Of a stretch of DNA of 64,000 nucleotides, positions 38,441-49,358 are shown piece after piece. The notes under the pieces were generated by a model. It was not told where the DNA came from, ran no database searches, and saw only the letters and a list, made by a program, of their open reading frames with translations. Each line of letters opens with the position of its first letter. Positions within the stretch are counted from its first letter, which is position 1. The translations under genes were made by a program, and so were the position numbers. The DNA comes from Gelatoporia subvermispora B (lineage: Eukaryota > Basidiomycota > Agaricomycetes > Polyporales > Gelatoporiaceae), in contig KB445796.1 in the NCBI GenBank assembly GCA_000320605.2, positions 1,683,698-1,747,697 on the forward strand, given 5' to 3'.

Positions 38441-39575
38441 ATGGCTCTCGACCTCATCAGAGCACAGATTCTCGCGCTCTTTTTCCTGAGTATCTTCCTC
38501 GGTATCCATCTCATCGTTTTTACAATGGCTCTATGGGCGCAAATATGGGCCAACCCGGCACGAGGAAAAAAGACGAACTGGATTCTGGTGGCGATCTCCC
38601 TGGTTATGGGAGCCATCGGGATATTCAATGCAGCGCTGGACGTGCACGGGAACATATGGGCCTTCACCACAGAAAATCCTGAAGTATTCCTTGACGCATC
38701 CTCATGGGGATACGTTGCTGGTGTAGGTCACAGTTTGCGCGAGTCGAATATATACTGATCATAGTACAGAAAGTCGATGAAATTGTACCAGCCATCATTG
38801 GTGATACTGTACTAGTGAGCACCCAGCTCAGTAGTCACTCTGGAGTATCTCACAGTGGTGACAGACCTACCGATGCTGGATTGTGTACGAAAGGAGGTGG
38901 AAAGCCGTCATTATCTCAATCATCCTCTGGATATCTGCCGTGACATTCGCTGTGTTCGTCGTTGTCAAGTCCGCCCTCGTCCAATATGTGAATGGTATCA
39001 ACAATCCTGCTCTCACTCCTTTCATCGCCGCCGCTCTTGGATGCTCTGTGTTGCTCAACGTTCTCACAACTTGTGGGGCACTCTTATCTTTGCAAAATCT
39101 GAGGACTTGGCTCATATATTTAGTAGCGCTCATTGTATATCGTATCTGGATGGTGACCAGACATATCAGATCCCAATTCCAAGCCGTAGGCCAGACCAGA
39201 TTGACTTATGTGAATCGAATAATCATCGAGTCTGGTCTGATCTATACCATATCGGCAATCATCTTCCTCTTCACTGCCCTGATACAGAGCAACGCCATCT
39301 ATATCACCGGCGAATGTGTGAGTGAGCAATTCCTGCGGCTCTAAATCGGCTTACTGACTCGTTCGACCTGAAAGTTTGTGCAGCTCACTGGTATTGCCTT
39401 CAACCTGATTATCATTCGGTTCGATCAGAACCTCGCGGGCAAGCAGTCAAACGAGCGCGATTTGACATGGTGCATGGCCACCGCGCCCTCGAGCGGCCTG
39501 TCATCGGACGGAACTACCCACGAGACTTCTGTCTTGAGCGGTCCGAGTACTATCACGCCCAAGAACGAACCATGA
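38441..39575 (+). CDS. Seven-helix-type membrane protein of an uncharacterised Agaricomycete family
   Basis: Exons 38441-38720, 38765-38814, 38865-39072, 39124-39317 and 39384-39575 join in frame to give 307 residues. It begins MALDLIRAQILALFFLSIFL (helix 1), continues MALWAQIWANPARGKKTNWI and ILVAISLVMGAIGIFNAALD, then exon 2 VQKVDEIVPAIIGDTVL. Exon 3 gives TYRCWIVYERRWKAVIISII and more helices; exon 4 LALIVYRIWMVTRHIRSQ and RIIIESGLIYTISAIIFLFT; the last exon LTGIAFNLIIIRFDQ and a soluble Ser/Thr-rich tail ending PKNEP. The order of helices and the YRCW, VYRIW and IESGLIYT motifs are typical of a large fungal family with no known function that looks like an orphan seven-transmembrane receptor. 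Signalling is a guess. Confidence 0.85.
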
Positions 39576-40484
39576 CACATTTCATTTCCTTGGGAAAGTG
39601 CAACAATTACGTAGAGCAACTTCGTCATGTACCCCTATTCCGATCTTGGTTTGTTATGACTCGACTTTGTGGGGTAGAGAGGTCAAGGATTCTGTGAATG
39701 AGCAAAATTGGATGCCAGAATCTCATGTACAACATCCTTTTTACACCGACTTATGTCTGAAAAATTATATGTCAATCCTCTTCATCGGAGCATTTCAGAG
39801 ATGAAGACACTGAGGAATTTTGAATGGGTGTTTTGATGATACCCAGGAAAATCCTTTCGTTTCTGCCTAATGGTGCGGAAAACGTGAGCAAAACCGCAGC
39901 TCACCTGCTTTCACGGAGAACAATCTGACGAGCGCGCACATACACCGGGTGTGAGATTAGTCGCAGTATATTGGTCATAGCGAGCAATTGACAGTGGCGA
40001 CGATTTCACAGTCCAAATGTGTCAATCGCGCATCGCTCCTGCCGAGCGTCTGCCGAACGCGTGTTGAGCGCGTGTACCTCAGGCTCGTGCACGTTGCCGT
40101 CCCAAGCTTATCCAGAGATTTACTCACCACCCAAGCTGGCAGTAATGACAAGCCAATCTAGCCAATCTAGCCCGGCCCATACATTCTTGTGCACTTAATA
40201 CCGCAACCTGGAGGTTGGTTCTACAAGAAGCTCACCGCTGTGACTTGTGTGTACGCTCTTTCACACTTCTGTTCAATGAAGTGACATTATTGGCGTGGAT
40301 CTGCGATGGGACTTCTGCCGCTGACGTTGAGGTCTGAGGCAGTGTCCGTCATCCACATGTGCTCATGCGGGTGCGATCGGCTACTATGTCGATGTCTAGC
40401 GCGGTTGATATTGCACCAGTATCATCACGGCTGCGTTGTCTTGCATCCTGCAGTCCTCGTTGTTGACGAGAGTGTGACCCCACC
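39576..40484. other. Spacer, no gene recognised
   Basis: About 900 bases between two plus-strand genes. It includes a short direct repeat gccaatctagcc (about 40153-40173). Nothing else was recognised. Confidence 0.45.
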
Positions 40485-41894
40485 ATGGCCAAACCCGCCG
40501 ACGAGTTTCATGCCAACAAAGTCTACGCTGAGCAGTTGTTCCCTCTGGGACACGGTATGCCTCTCTGGGAGCCAGAGCCGAACGGCACAGGGGAGGTGGA
40601 GATAGGCGACGTGGGTTACATCCAGGATGGCGGCTTCTATCGCCTCTTCAACGCTACCCACACCAGAGACGATCCGATCAACTTGCGATTCGGATGCCCT
40701 GACGCGTTCTGTCCTCTCGTGACAAACGATCGACTGTACTACATGCGCCCACACGCCCTCTCGCCTGGTACACTGTGTAGCAAGAGCATCAAGCGAGCCG
40801 AGCTAGATGTGCAAGCTGCTAGGTATGCCTGCCTAAGCAAATTTCGAGCCATTATGTGACATATATTTAGTCCCGCAGGAGGCGGAGGCTTATCATTCAC
40901 GTACACCGGTGGCAGAGGCGCTATCTTAAATTTGCTTGACCCAGCTACCCGGATGCGACTGCACGAGGATCGCGCAGTCGTGGAATACATGGCCCAGAAC
41001 TTTGACACTTGGTATCATTTTGCAACGGAAACGTTGCGCATGGATTTGCACCAAAGCGACATTGTCTTCGTGCGCGGCTGGATGAAAACGTCACGATGGG
41101 CCGTCGCAGCATTCGCGCAAGGAGGCCAGTCCGGCACTCTCACTTTCAATATCAACCCGGCATTCCCTGCAAGCGCGTCTCTAAATGTTTCAGTTGCAAA
41201 GGACGTCACTGTTTCTCACCAGTATCGGGCTGGACCATTTTCGCAGACGTCACCGGCACAGTATCAATCGATCACCCAGAACCCAGACAATTCATCAATG
41301 TCGCTAGCAGAATCCGAATACAAGTGCGATCAATGCATCTTCCTGCATTACTACAAGATGAGATCGCGTTTTTGGCGGCCTCGTGTAATAAAGGCAGCCG
41401 GTGGACCACGTGACTTCGAATATTATCCTGACGATGAGGTCGATTTAAGCGTTGCTTCTGAGCCTTTGACTCCGGATGTGGATGACATCGAATCAATTCC
41501 TGGAACATACCCTGTATGTGTTGAATTCTAGGACATAAGTTGTAAAATGACTGATGTAGTCATCCTGATCTGGCAGATGCCCGATCCTGTGGACGACATA
41601 TTGGAGTATATCCTCGAGGTAAGATCAACGTCCTGGAAGCAGATTCATCGTCTCACAATCTCAACAGTCCTCAACAGCAAATGTTGCGATTGCTCACGAC
41701 GGTCTTGTGAGCCAATTATGTTCAACAATTGTGAGTGTGTACTACTCCTGCCCTTCTGCCCATGTTCGAGTTCGTCGTAGGAACTCGATTTACCTGAGAA
41801 GCTTTCAACTCTGCTTGGGCAAATACGCCCATCAATCGAGGTAGACGAACAGGGCGGTACGTTTTGTGTAAAATTGCTTGAGACTGTCAAGTAA
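40485..41894 (+). CDS. Conserved Agaricomycete protein of unknown function
   Basis: Exon 1 (from 40485 to about 40820) starts MAKPADEFHANKVYAEQLFP and has LGHGMPLWEPEPNGTGEVEI and GDVGYIQDGGFYRLFNATHT. Joined over an intron at about 40821-40870 are SPAGGGGLSFTYTGGRGAIL, RAVVEYMAQNFDTWYHFATE and SDIVFVRGWMKTSRWAVAAF. Later exons carry IFLHYYKMRSRFWRPRVIKA, a run of acidic residues, MPDPVDDILEYILE, SSTANVAIAHDGLVSQLCST and ELDLPEKLSTLLGQIRPSIE, stop at 41892-41894. The GHGxPLWEPEP...GDVGY...GGFYRLFN opening and the W/F-rich middle match a common mushroom family with no assigned role. It is not an enzyme family I can name. It ends 33 bases before the response regulator start, which is unusually close for a fungal gene pair. 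Confidence 0.78.
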
Positions 41895-41927
41895 TCTTCG
41901 AGGACGACAGTGGGTACCTTGTCCATA

Positions 41928-42773
41928 ATGCGTCGACGCGCACGTTCGGACAAGAAGCATTCGGAAGCTATTCCCGAATCACTTACAGCGAAGACAGACT
42001 TATGCACGCCCGTATTTGCGTCATCTCCGTCGAACACACCATCTCCTACAAGCGGTCCTTTGTCATCGCGGTCGCAGGTTATAAGAGATCCACTACCTCG
42101 ACGTTCGTCGAAAAGGTCTACGAGTGATACAGAACAGTCCGCTTCCCCATCACAAAAACGAAGGAAGAGCGTCGCTGATGAGAATGCGACGCCCATCAGT
42201 GTGCTCATCGTCGACGGTAAGGCTCCTCCGCTCTGCTTTACATGCTCTTCCATTCTCACTTGCAACCCGTGGGACTCAGATAACCCGATCAATCTAACTA
42301 TCCTATCCACCTTCATGAGGAAGAAGAACATCAAGTATGATGTTGCGAAAAACGGAGAGGAAGCGGTGCAGAAGTGGCGCATCGGAGAGTTTCGTCTGAT
42401 ACTGGTTCGTGCATTGAACATAATGTGGTCGCTTATATCCTCATCCCGATGCTTACAGATGGACCTACAAATGCCCGTCATGGACGGCCTCGAGGCAACC
42501 AAGGAAATCAGGAGAATGGAACGTGACAAAGATGCATCCAGCGACTCCGTGCCACTGCCACCTGGCCGACAGAACGCACCACCGGAGAAGTCCGCTCTCG
42601 ACATTGATTCGGGGCTCTCGACTGCGTCCAGGCCATCGGCGATTATAGTAGCTCTGACAGCCTCTTCATTGCCGAGTGACCGGACTGCCGCTCTCTCGGC
42701 AGGTTGCGACGATTTCCTGACGAAGCCTGTATCGATGCATTGGTTAAACAGTAAGATCGTAGAGTGGAGGTAA
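41928..42773 (+). CDS. SSK1-like response regulator (short form)
   Basis: Exons 41928-42216, 42280-42404 and 42459-42773 join in frame to 242 residues. About 90 N-terminal residues are basic and Ser-rich (MRRRARSDKKHSEAIPES; SPSQKRRKSVADENATP). The receiver domain follows: VLIVDD assembled across intron 1, NPINLTILSTFMRKKNIKYD, EEAVQKW, the phospho-acceptor Asp in LILMDLQMPVMDG across intron 2, the conserved Thr in IIVALTASSLPSD and the Lys in DDFLTKPVS. SSK1 takes phosphate from a phosphotransfer protein and controls the HOG stress MAP kinase cascade through SSK2/22. The usual SSK1 has a long N-terminal part of several hundred residues and some residues after the receiver; here the protein ends at VEWR. 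It may be a true short form, a truncated paralogue, or the last exons of a longer gene read through the upstream locus. Confidence 0.85.
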   Translation: MRRRARSDKKHSEAIPESLTAKTDLCTPVFASSPSNTPSPTSGPLSSRSQVIRDPLPRRSSKRSTSDTEQSASPSQKRRKSVADENATPISVLIVDGKAPPLCFTCSSILTCNPWDSDNPINLTILSTFMRKKNIKYDVAKNGEEAVQKWRIGEFRLILVRALNIMWSLISSSRCLQMDLQMPVMDGLEATKEIRRMERDKDASSDSVPLPPGRQNAPPEKSALDIDSGLSTASRPSAIIVALTASSLPSDRTAALSAGCDDFLTKPVSMHWLNSKIVEWR

Positions 42774-44079
42774 AACGGGGGTTGCAACCTGCGTAGCAAT
42801 CACAAGCATCTATCGCTACTTCGACTCCTGCTACAGTTCGAGAGTATACACGTTATTCCGAAAGTGGCCCAGATAATGTATACCTTGTGGTCTACGAGCG
42901 AGTGCATGCCGTACTCCCGTCCTGCCAGCTATTGGGCGCACACTGACATTACTCTATATCAAGTTCAGCTAGGAGAGGAGTATACGGCATCCTCTGTTGG
43001 TCGTTTCTGACGCTCGAATGTCAGGAGTCAGGACGTACTTGTGTCATTTCTGAAATCTCGCACCCATCCGCGAATTCAAGTCCACACAGCTCTGTCTCCA
43101 TCATCTTGCTCGTAAATCAGACAAGTGTTCCAATTGTCCTGCTCCTGCCACCTTAATCGTATTAAACTTGTGTGTCCGAGATCGAGGAAGCCAGGGCGAC
43201 AGACGAGGCACCATTCGAGAGCAAGGTAGTCATCTTGCAGAGCATCAATAATTCCATCCGTCAGCTCTGGCGGTAGATCGGGAGCCATTAGGTCGAATAT
43301 TCCACCTGTGGTGAGATGTTGTGTATAACTTTGCGGAAAGCCAAGGGGACGGCTTGTCAGGCTCGGGCCCCAGCCCGACCGCTCCACCACGTGCACGGGC
43401 GCTCGACGCGTTGCCAGAAGAATCAAAGTCGACAGTCTCGCCCGAGTCATTTTCCTATTCAACTCGGATGACTTGCTGCTTTCTTTCGTTCCGTACTTAC
43501 CTGAAGGAAAAGATCTCTTACACCGAACAGCGTATTTCGCGGAGATTGGAAATCTGACCATTGATTTTGATATGCCACTCCGAGCGTCGTCTTGTGCATG
43601 TCCACCGACAAACTCTTTGCAAGTCTTACTCAGCGCAGAGAACGCCGGAAGACTTAGCTTCTCCTTTCCATTGGTCATATGTCGACTGTTCTCAGGGTCT
43701 TCCAGTCCTACGCGCTCGGCGATGATGAGTCAAGATCGTCCTCTCTAGCTGCGCAAAGTGCTATCAGCAAGCTCTGCTCGCCGACGACAGCTGAACTCGC
43801 CAGTCGTGCGCCATTGCAGCGCCTGCCGATCTTCTCTCTAACGTTTTGCGTGTAGCGCCTCCGTCAGATCGGCTCCAGAAAGCTAGAGATGGTGGAATAA
43901 GCAGCGTCCTCTGTCAGCGAGTAAGCTTTGTCAGCCACCAGTTCCTCTGAGCACGCAATCCGGATACACACGGGTGACATCATATATAACCTGACCGACT
44001 GCGTGCAGGTCGTCCATCACACAGTATCCAGAGATCTCAAGCATTCGACAACATTTCCACCTTAACATCCTCATCCGCC
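42774..44079. other. Spacer with an F-box remnant
   Basis: About 1.3 kb. Apart from the F-box fragment listed separately, it includes the promoter of the CmcJ-like gene: a TATA-like catatataacc about 100 bases before the ATG and a leader rich in CA. Confidence 0.5.
43076..43288 (-). pseudogene. F-box domain remnant
   Basis: A 70-residue open stretch begins MAPDLPPELTDGIIDALQDD and continues LALEWCLVCRPGFLDLGHT, which fits the start of a fungal F-box (LPxELxDxIIDxLxDD...LxxCSLVCRxWLP). It departs after the second helix: the expected CSLVCRxWLP is CLVCRPGFL and no downstream exon follows before a stop at 43076-43078. I read it as a decayed or truncated F-box gene. Confidence 0.5.
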
Positions 44080-45017
44080 ATGTCTGAGACTGTCACCGCC
44101 AAGCTGGTCTACTTCACCCCACCCGCCGATGGCTCCCGGCCCTACACGCTCATTAACACTCCTTCCGATCCCAACATTCCGAGGCAGAACTACAAGAGCG
44201 AGGAGCATGATGTTCTTATCGAGAACATTCGCGGGAAGGAGGGCAGCGTCTCGCTTGACACCGCCGGCTACCAGTTTTTCCGTCGCCCCTCAGCCCACAA
44301 GGGCTTCACCGACAAGGCGGCGATTGAAGCAGAATACTACAAGGAGTGCATTGAACTTGTAAAGGAGCTTACTGGTGCTAGCCGCGCCGTTGTCTTTGAC
44401 CATAGTATGTCTTCCCTTCTCAACTATTTGCTTCCGCGCTCAGAGACTGACGATTGTTCAGCCGTTCGTCGTCACAACCCGGAGGATAAGGAGGACACTC
44501 CTGAGAAGCGGCAGCCCGTCCCGCGTGTTCATGTGGACCAGACGCCGTCGTCTGCGCGCCGCCGTGTCGAGATGCATCTTCCGTCCGAAGACGTCCCGCA
44601 CCTGCTGCAGCGCCGCTTCCAAATCATCAACCTCTGGCGCCCGATCTCTGTCCCTGCCTTCGATTGGCCGCTCGCACTCTGCGACTACCGCAGTATCAAC
44701 TACCAGGGCGACCTTGTACCCACGGCTCTGAGATACCCTGACCGCGACGGCGAGACGTTCGGTGTGAAGTTCAACCCTGACCACAAGTGGAAGTATGTGA
44801 AGGGCATGACGCCGGAGGAGTTTGTCCTAATCAAGTGGTATGTTGTCTCACAATAGCTGACATATACGAGACCTAACTAGCTGTTAGCTATGACTCTCAG
44901 GAGGACGGCAAGACGGCACTACTCACGCCCCACACGGCCTTCCAGGATCCGACCACTCCGAAGGATGCGCCGCTGAGGCAGTCCATTGAGGTCCGCCTTC
45001 TCGTGTTCTACGATTAG
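44080..45017 (+). CDS. CmcJ/NvfI (AsaB, GA4 desaturase-like) family oxygenase, intact copy
   Basis: Exons 44080-44404, 44462-44837 and 44888-45017 join in frame to 276 residues. Members of this family are non-heme iron oxygenase-like enzymes seen in fungal secondary metabolism (AsaB, NvfI, CmcJ). Start MSETVTAKLVYFTPPADGSR. Conserved blocks are NYKSEEHDVLIENIRGKEGS, FDHTVRR across intron 1, the iron-binding region RVHVDQTPSSARRRVEMHLP, RFQIINLWRPISVPAFDWPL, ALCDYRSINYQGDLVPTALR, DHKWKYVKGMTPEEFVLIKW, the second His in LLTPHTAFQDPTTPKDAPLR and SIEVRLLVFYD at the end. HxD and the distal His are present. The upstream region has a TATA-like element. It is the only whole copy; three eroded copies lie at 48.9, 52.4 and 63.9 kb. 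Confidence 0.92.
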
Positions 45018-45719
45018 ATCGTAGAGTCAGTAAGAGTGCCTCTCGCGCTCGTACATTGACATGTATACTTTCGAATAATATGAGTTTGATATGTGTATGC
45101 TATATTGCTCGCTAGTTACGCTTCGAATTGCAATGTCTTTGGTTGGCCATTGGCATCGGCGTCAGTGAGGTGACATGAACGGTTCCAGGCCAATTCAATC
45201 AGCTGTCGTGGATGATACTGTTCTCCACGCTACATCGGAGGAAGTCCAGCGGCGACAGGTGTATTCCCTCGGGTGGCATGTTCCTGCATTTTGGCATCAT
45301 CAAGAACAAACCGGTTGAATGTCAATCTCACGGTCGGCACTCTGACATGAACCTATAACCTGGGTTCATCGCATGACAGTAGACGCCATCCAGCGGTGCC
45401 CTTTGTAGGTTGCTCATGCTCCTTACTACATTACATGCAGGGTGCTAGCCGCAGTAGCTATAGCTGTGGCCACCAGTTACGACCACAAGAACTTGTTCGC
45501 CAACATGTCAATCCCATCATCACAGCGTATCATTGCAGGTCTGCCATCGTCCTCTTGCGCCACAACCTGATCCTGCTGATCAACATTCAAGGATGATCAG
45601 ATCTAGTAACGGTCACATATCTCAGAAATATGCTGAGAGCACACCAAGGCGACAAGTACAGTCCTGCTTGGTTTACTCACACTGGTACACCTCAAGTCAT
45701 CCGAACGACCAGTCGACCA
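45018..45719. other. Spacer within cassette 1
   Basis: About 700 bases downstream of the oxygenase and upstream of the first DUF6533 gene. Similar sequence is found in cassettes 2 and 3. Probable promoter of the DUF6533 gene. Confidence 0.5.
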
Positions 45720-47285
45720 ATGTCCATGTACTCTGCCTACCAGGTTGCGTTGTGCGTTCAAAGACTCAATCGGCACCAGCGGGGTTAGCTGACACTGATG
45801 ATCAGATTAGAGGGTGTGCAAACTAATCGATTTTGGGGGCTGGTATCCTTCTGTATGTGAGCCGCATCATATGTCTTGGTTTGACTCAATACATCTGCAC
45901 TCGACGCATTAGCGATACTGTATTTCGACTACATCATAATGCTCCCAACCGAACTCGAGCGATTCTGGAGCGGATTCACTTGGTCATGGGCCTCTGCATT
46001 ATTCGTGTTCAACCGTTACCTGAGCGTTCTAGGCTCCATTCCTATCATTTTAGAATATTTCGCGGATATGTCAGAAGTCGTGAGTGACGGTTTATTCACC
46101 CAAAAACCACCGGTTGACAAAACACTCAGAGGTAGGCTGTTGTCGATTCTCCTGTTTGAATATGTCCAGACACGTATGCACGATACACAGATGTCGCCGC
46201 CTGCAATCTTTCCATCAGTACTATGCAATGCTCACTCAGTCAGTTATAGCAGGTAGGGGTCATAAATTCTAACGTTGTGGTACGCAATGCTGATACCCTC
46301 ATTTCTGGGAGCCATCTTATTGATACGAACGTACGCACTGTACAACAGAAGTCGACGCATTTTGGTCTTGCTAGTAGCAACGGCCGTTGTAGCAGGCTCA
46401 GTCAGTGTTGTACGTACCGCTGATTATCAGAGCGTATGTGAACTGATATATCGTACAATGGCAGTGGTCGATCTTGAGCGAGAGAAATTTCACTTTTAAT
46501 GCCGAAACGGCAATGCATCTGCCCAGTTGTGATCTTTCCATATCAAATCAACAGTAAGCGTAGCGTTATATAGTTCTGTCTTATATTCTCATGCCCTTTC
46601 AGGGGTCGCAGTAGGTGGCTGTAGGATCATCAAACATTCAGTATGCTGAGAGAAACACCAGGGCTCACAGGCGCATGGAGCTCGATGCTAGTTTTTGACA
46701 CTTTAGTGTTCATATTAACCGTTCTGAGAGCCGTTCAATCCAATGGCCTTTGGCGTGGAGGATTGCTCAGATTAATGGTACTTGATGGTGGGTAACCTTC
46801 AAACTACTTTCGGCCCATCTGACGTGAATCAGGTGCTGCATATTACGGCCTTATGGTGATGGCGAATATTGCGAATATTGTAACATTTGTGGTATGTTTT
46901 GGCTAGAAGGTACCCTCCAGATTACTCACGTGGCGCATCATGCTGGTGCTTCAGGTACCAGTGGTGCGTGGAGCAATTGTCAGTTTCGGTTAAGGAAAGT
47001 ATCGACATGGAATGGGTAACAGCCGACTGCGAAGGGAATGTGTGTGAGTCTCACGAACGTGTAAGTGATATATACCCTGAGCTAGCAGACCTTTGGGCGA
47101 GCTAACGCACTTCTAGGATCTCAAGCACCCTCATATCTCGAATAATGCTCAATATCCGTGACCCCGCACGGCGAGTCTTGACAGAGGGTCATATCCCACT
47201 GGGTAAAATCACACTGGATACTTTGGCGACGGAATGTACACACACTGTCTCTGAAGATTTCGAAGACGTTATGATCATCGCTTGA
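45720..47285 (+). CDS. DUF6533 domain membrane protein, copy 1
   Basis: Uncharacterised polytopic membrane protein of basidiomycetes. The conserved DUF6533 segment is SILYFDYIIMLPTELERFW joined to WSWASALFVFNRYLS, formed by an exon ending FWGLVSF and one starting at about 45914. Then come CRRLQSFHQYYAMLTQSVIA, AILLIRTYALYNRSRRILVL, LTGAWSSMLVFDTLVFILTV and LRAVQSNGLWRGGLLRLMVL, AAYYGLMVMANIANIVTFV and ISSTLISRIMLNIRDPARRV, ending near 47285 with a Glu/Asp-rich tail. In copies 2 and 3 the second exon follows gtgcag; here that place reads gtgcaa (45815-45820), so the normal acceptor is lost. Unless a different site is used the N-terminus may be altered. The rest is open. Confidence 0.7.
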
Positions 47286-48168
47286 CCCACGGGTCACCAA
47301 ACCTCCGAATTTTGCTCGAGACCATCCACGTCGCTATTTGCTGCATACTTTACGTTAGGGCACCACAATGTAGACGTTCCTCCGCGAGCTCTCTATTCCG
47401 ACCGTCCTCCACATAACCGACGTTTCGTACCGCCCTGGGGGCTGACTTGGCGGGCGGGCAGACGCACTTCTCCCATACCTATTCCTGAACGATTTGGCAC
47501 CCGGAATGTCTACCCACAAGCTGCGCAATAGTATGACACGGTCCGTCGCAACGCCCAGCCCCTCATGTGTCACACTTTTCACTACCTGCAGCCAAAGCCC
47601 ATAAGAATAGCAATCCGGCAGTTCGTCCTCTTCATTTGATACGAATCGGCATATTCCGACGAATGAACGACCTCAACATGATGAAAAACCCAACATGGGC
47701 CCTGATAGCCGGTGAGGGTAAACGCGAACGGTCTCCAAACTCCCATGACAGAGAGTACAGGTGGACAGCGCCACCCACTGACATCCGTGTTGCGGCCACT
47801 GTTGCTCTGCCGTGTAGGCGCCACTGGCGTTCAAAACTTCAATCTGAGATTTTCTTACAGGTGGCACATCGGCGCCCTCGTAAGTCAGACTAGCACACTG
47901 ACCTCTTATTTGTGACTGACACTAAGGCAAAGCCTCGTATGCGTTTTCCGGCACGTAGTGCGAATCGCACTTACATCATTCAGAGCAGCATTCAATATCC
48001 ATTGACAGTGTCCCGCTGCGCTGATCCTTGCTTTTCACACGGTGCCGAATGATGTTACTCTAGTCACAGCTATCTACTGCGGAAATCTCTGAGATGGGGA
48101 GTGAAACCTTGTACCTCCCCGCTTGACTCTATTCGCACTTCCGGGCCGTCTGGAAGACTAGTTGCTCA
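47286..48168. other. Spacer resembling the region upstream of DUF6533 copy 4
   Basis: About 880 bases; parts (for example ccagcccctcatgtgtcaca near 47550) resemble 51885-51925 and 55075-55120. Probably a copy of inter-cassette spacer. No gene. Confidence 0.5.
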
Positions 48169-48420
48169 ATGCTTCTACATTCTGCACAAGATCTAGCATT
48201 GTACGTGGCGGGATTACTTCGAATTGACAAAGTCAAACTTACTCTGATACCAAGACTGGAAGGCATACAAGCCATAAGATCCTTGGGCCTGGTATCCTTC
48301 AGTATGGTGGCGGCACAATGTCCCTTTATCTGCCCATTACGATGCGTTTACATTCGGCATCTCAGCAATCCTATATTTTGACTACGTCGTAATGTTTCAA
48401 ACCGAAGTCGAGAGTCGCTG
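48169..48420 (+). pseudogene. DUF6533 N-terminal relic
   Basis: The sequence matches the 5' part of DUF6533 copy 4 (55875-56130): start ATG in the same context (ttgctcaatgc), then gcattgtacgtggc, an exon continuing ggcctggtatccttcagtatg and ctatattttgactacgtcgt. It stops abruptly at about 48420 inside the codons for the segment after the DUF6533 Tyr-Asp-Tyr, where unrelated sequence starts. No later exons follow. Confidence 0.8.
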
Positions 48421-48927
48421 GGACTCATCGGTCTCGACTCCACACGGTGACGAGGTCTGCAAAGATTCGATCATAGCCGTGCTCAGAGATCCCTGCGAAA
48501 ATCTTCCTCCCTTGCACGCCGATTTGGGTGTGCCTCGCTGAACGTCCTGCCAAGCCCCAAGTGTTCCAAATAGCCCCTCCATTCTGCTCCCGTATGCAAG
48601 AACCAGTATGCCCCGACGAGTTCAATAACCCCTCCCGGAGGGCCGCATGCTATATGGATGGGATTGCCTGCAGCAGGCTGGGCGCCGGCACGTGGTAAGT
48701 CGGGGGAGAGGTGAGCCAGTGGCGGTATTTTCGAAAAACGATACGCAGGGATCTTCTGCCGCAGGCCATGAATGGGCAACGAGCAGTGTCCAAATTCGAG
48801 CGTGCAGGGCGGGCACCGCCCCTCATCGAATCCGTGCGGCCGCGCGGCGTGCGGCCTCTGTCGTGTGAGCGCCGGCGCTCAGAACGACGCTGCCTCGGCA
48901 TGCTGCCTTGCCTGTTGCTCGCGGAGC
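48421..48927. other. Junction sequence between the DUF6533 relic and the oxygenase remnant
   Basis: About 500 bases. The last 160 share sequence with 52190-52355. Both are GC-rich (ggccgcgcggcgtgcggcc near 48838). The first part has no relation that I see elsewhere in the window. Confidence 0.45.
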
Positions 48928-49358
48928 AACTCCCGTCCGAGGATGTCCCGTGCCTGCTGCAGCGCTGCTTCCAAATCATCAACCTCTGGCGCCCGATCTC
49001 TGTTCCTGCCTACGATTGGCCGCTCGCACTCTGCGACTACCGCAGTATCAACTACCAGGGCGACCTTGCCCCCACGGCTCTCAGATACCCTGACCGCGAC
49101 GGCGAGACGTTCGGTGTGAAGTTCAGCCTGTAAATATGTGAAGTGTATGACGCCGGAGGAGTTCGTCCTGATCAAGTGGTATGTTGTCTCACCATAGCTG
49201 ACATATATGATACCTAACTAGCTACTAGCTTCAACTCTCAGGAAGACGGCAAGACGGCACTACTCACACCGCACACGGCCTTCCAGGATCCGACTACTCC
49301 GAAGGATGCGCCGCTGAGGCAGTCCATTGAGGTCCGCCTTCTCGTGTTCTACTATTAA
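48928..49358 (+). pseudogene. CmcJ-like oxygenase remnant 2
   Basis: Near-identical over most of its length to the second half of exon 2 and all of exon 3 of the gene at 44080-45017, including the intron between them. Exon 1 and the first part of exon 2, with the HxD iron-binding motif, are absent. A deletion after GVKF (aagttcagcctgtaaatatg at about 49120-49139, where the intact copy has aagttcaaccctgaccac) shifts the frame and adds a stop. The 3' exon still reads LLTPHTAFQDPTTPKDAPLR to a stop at 49356-49358. Confidence 0.9.

Noticed and set aside
41645..42799. Long minus-strand open frame of 384 codons
   Set aside because: It lies across the SSK1-like receiver and the preceding gene, crosses their introns and has no family pattern; the sense strand explains the sequence.
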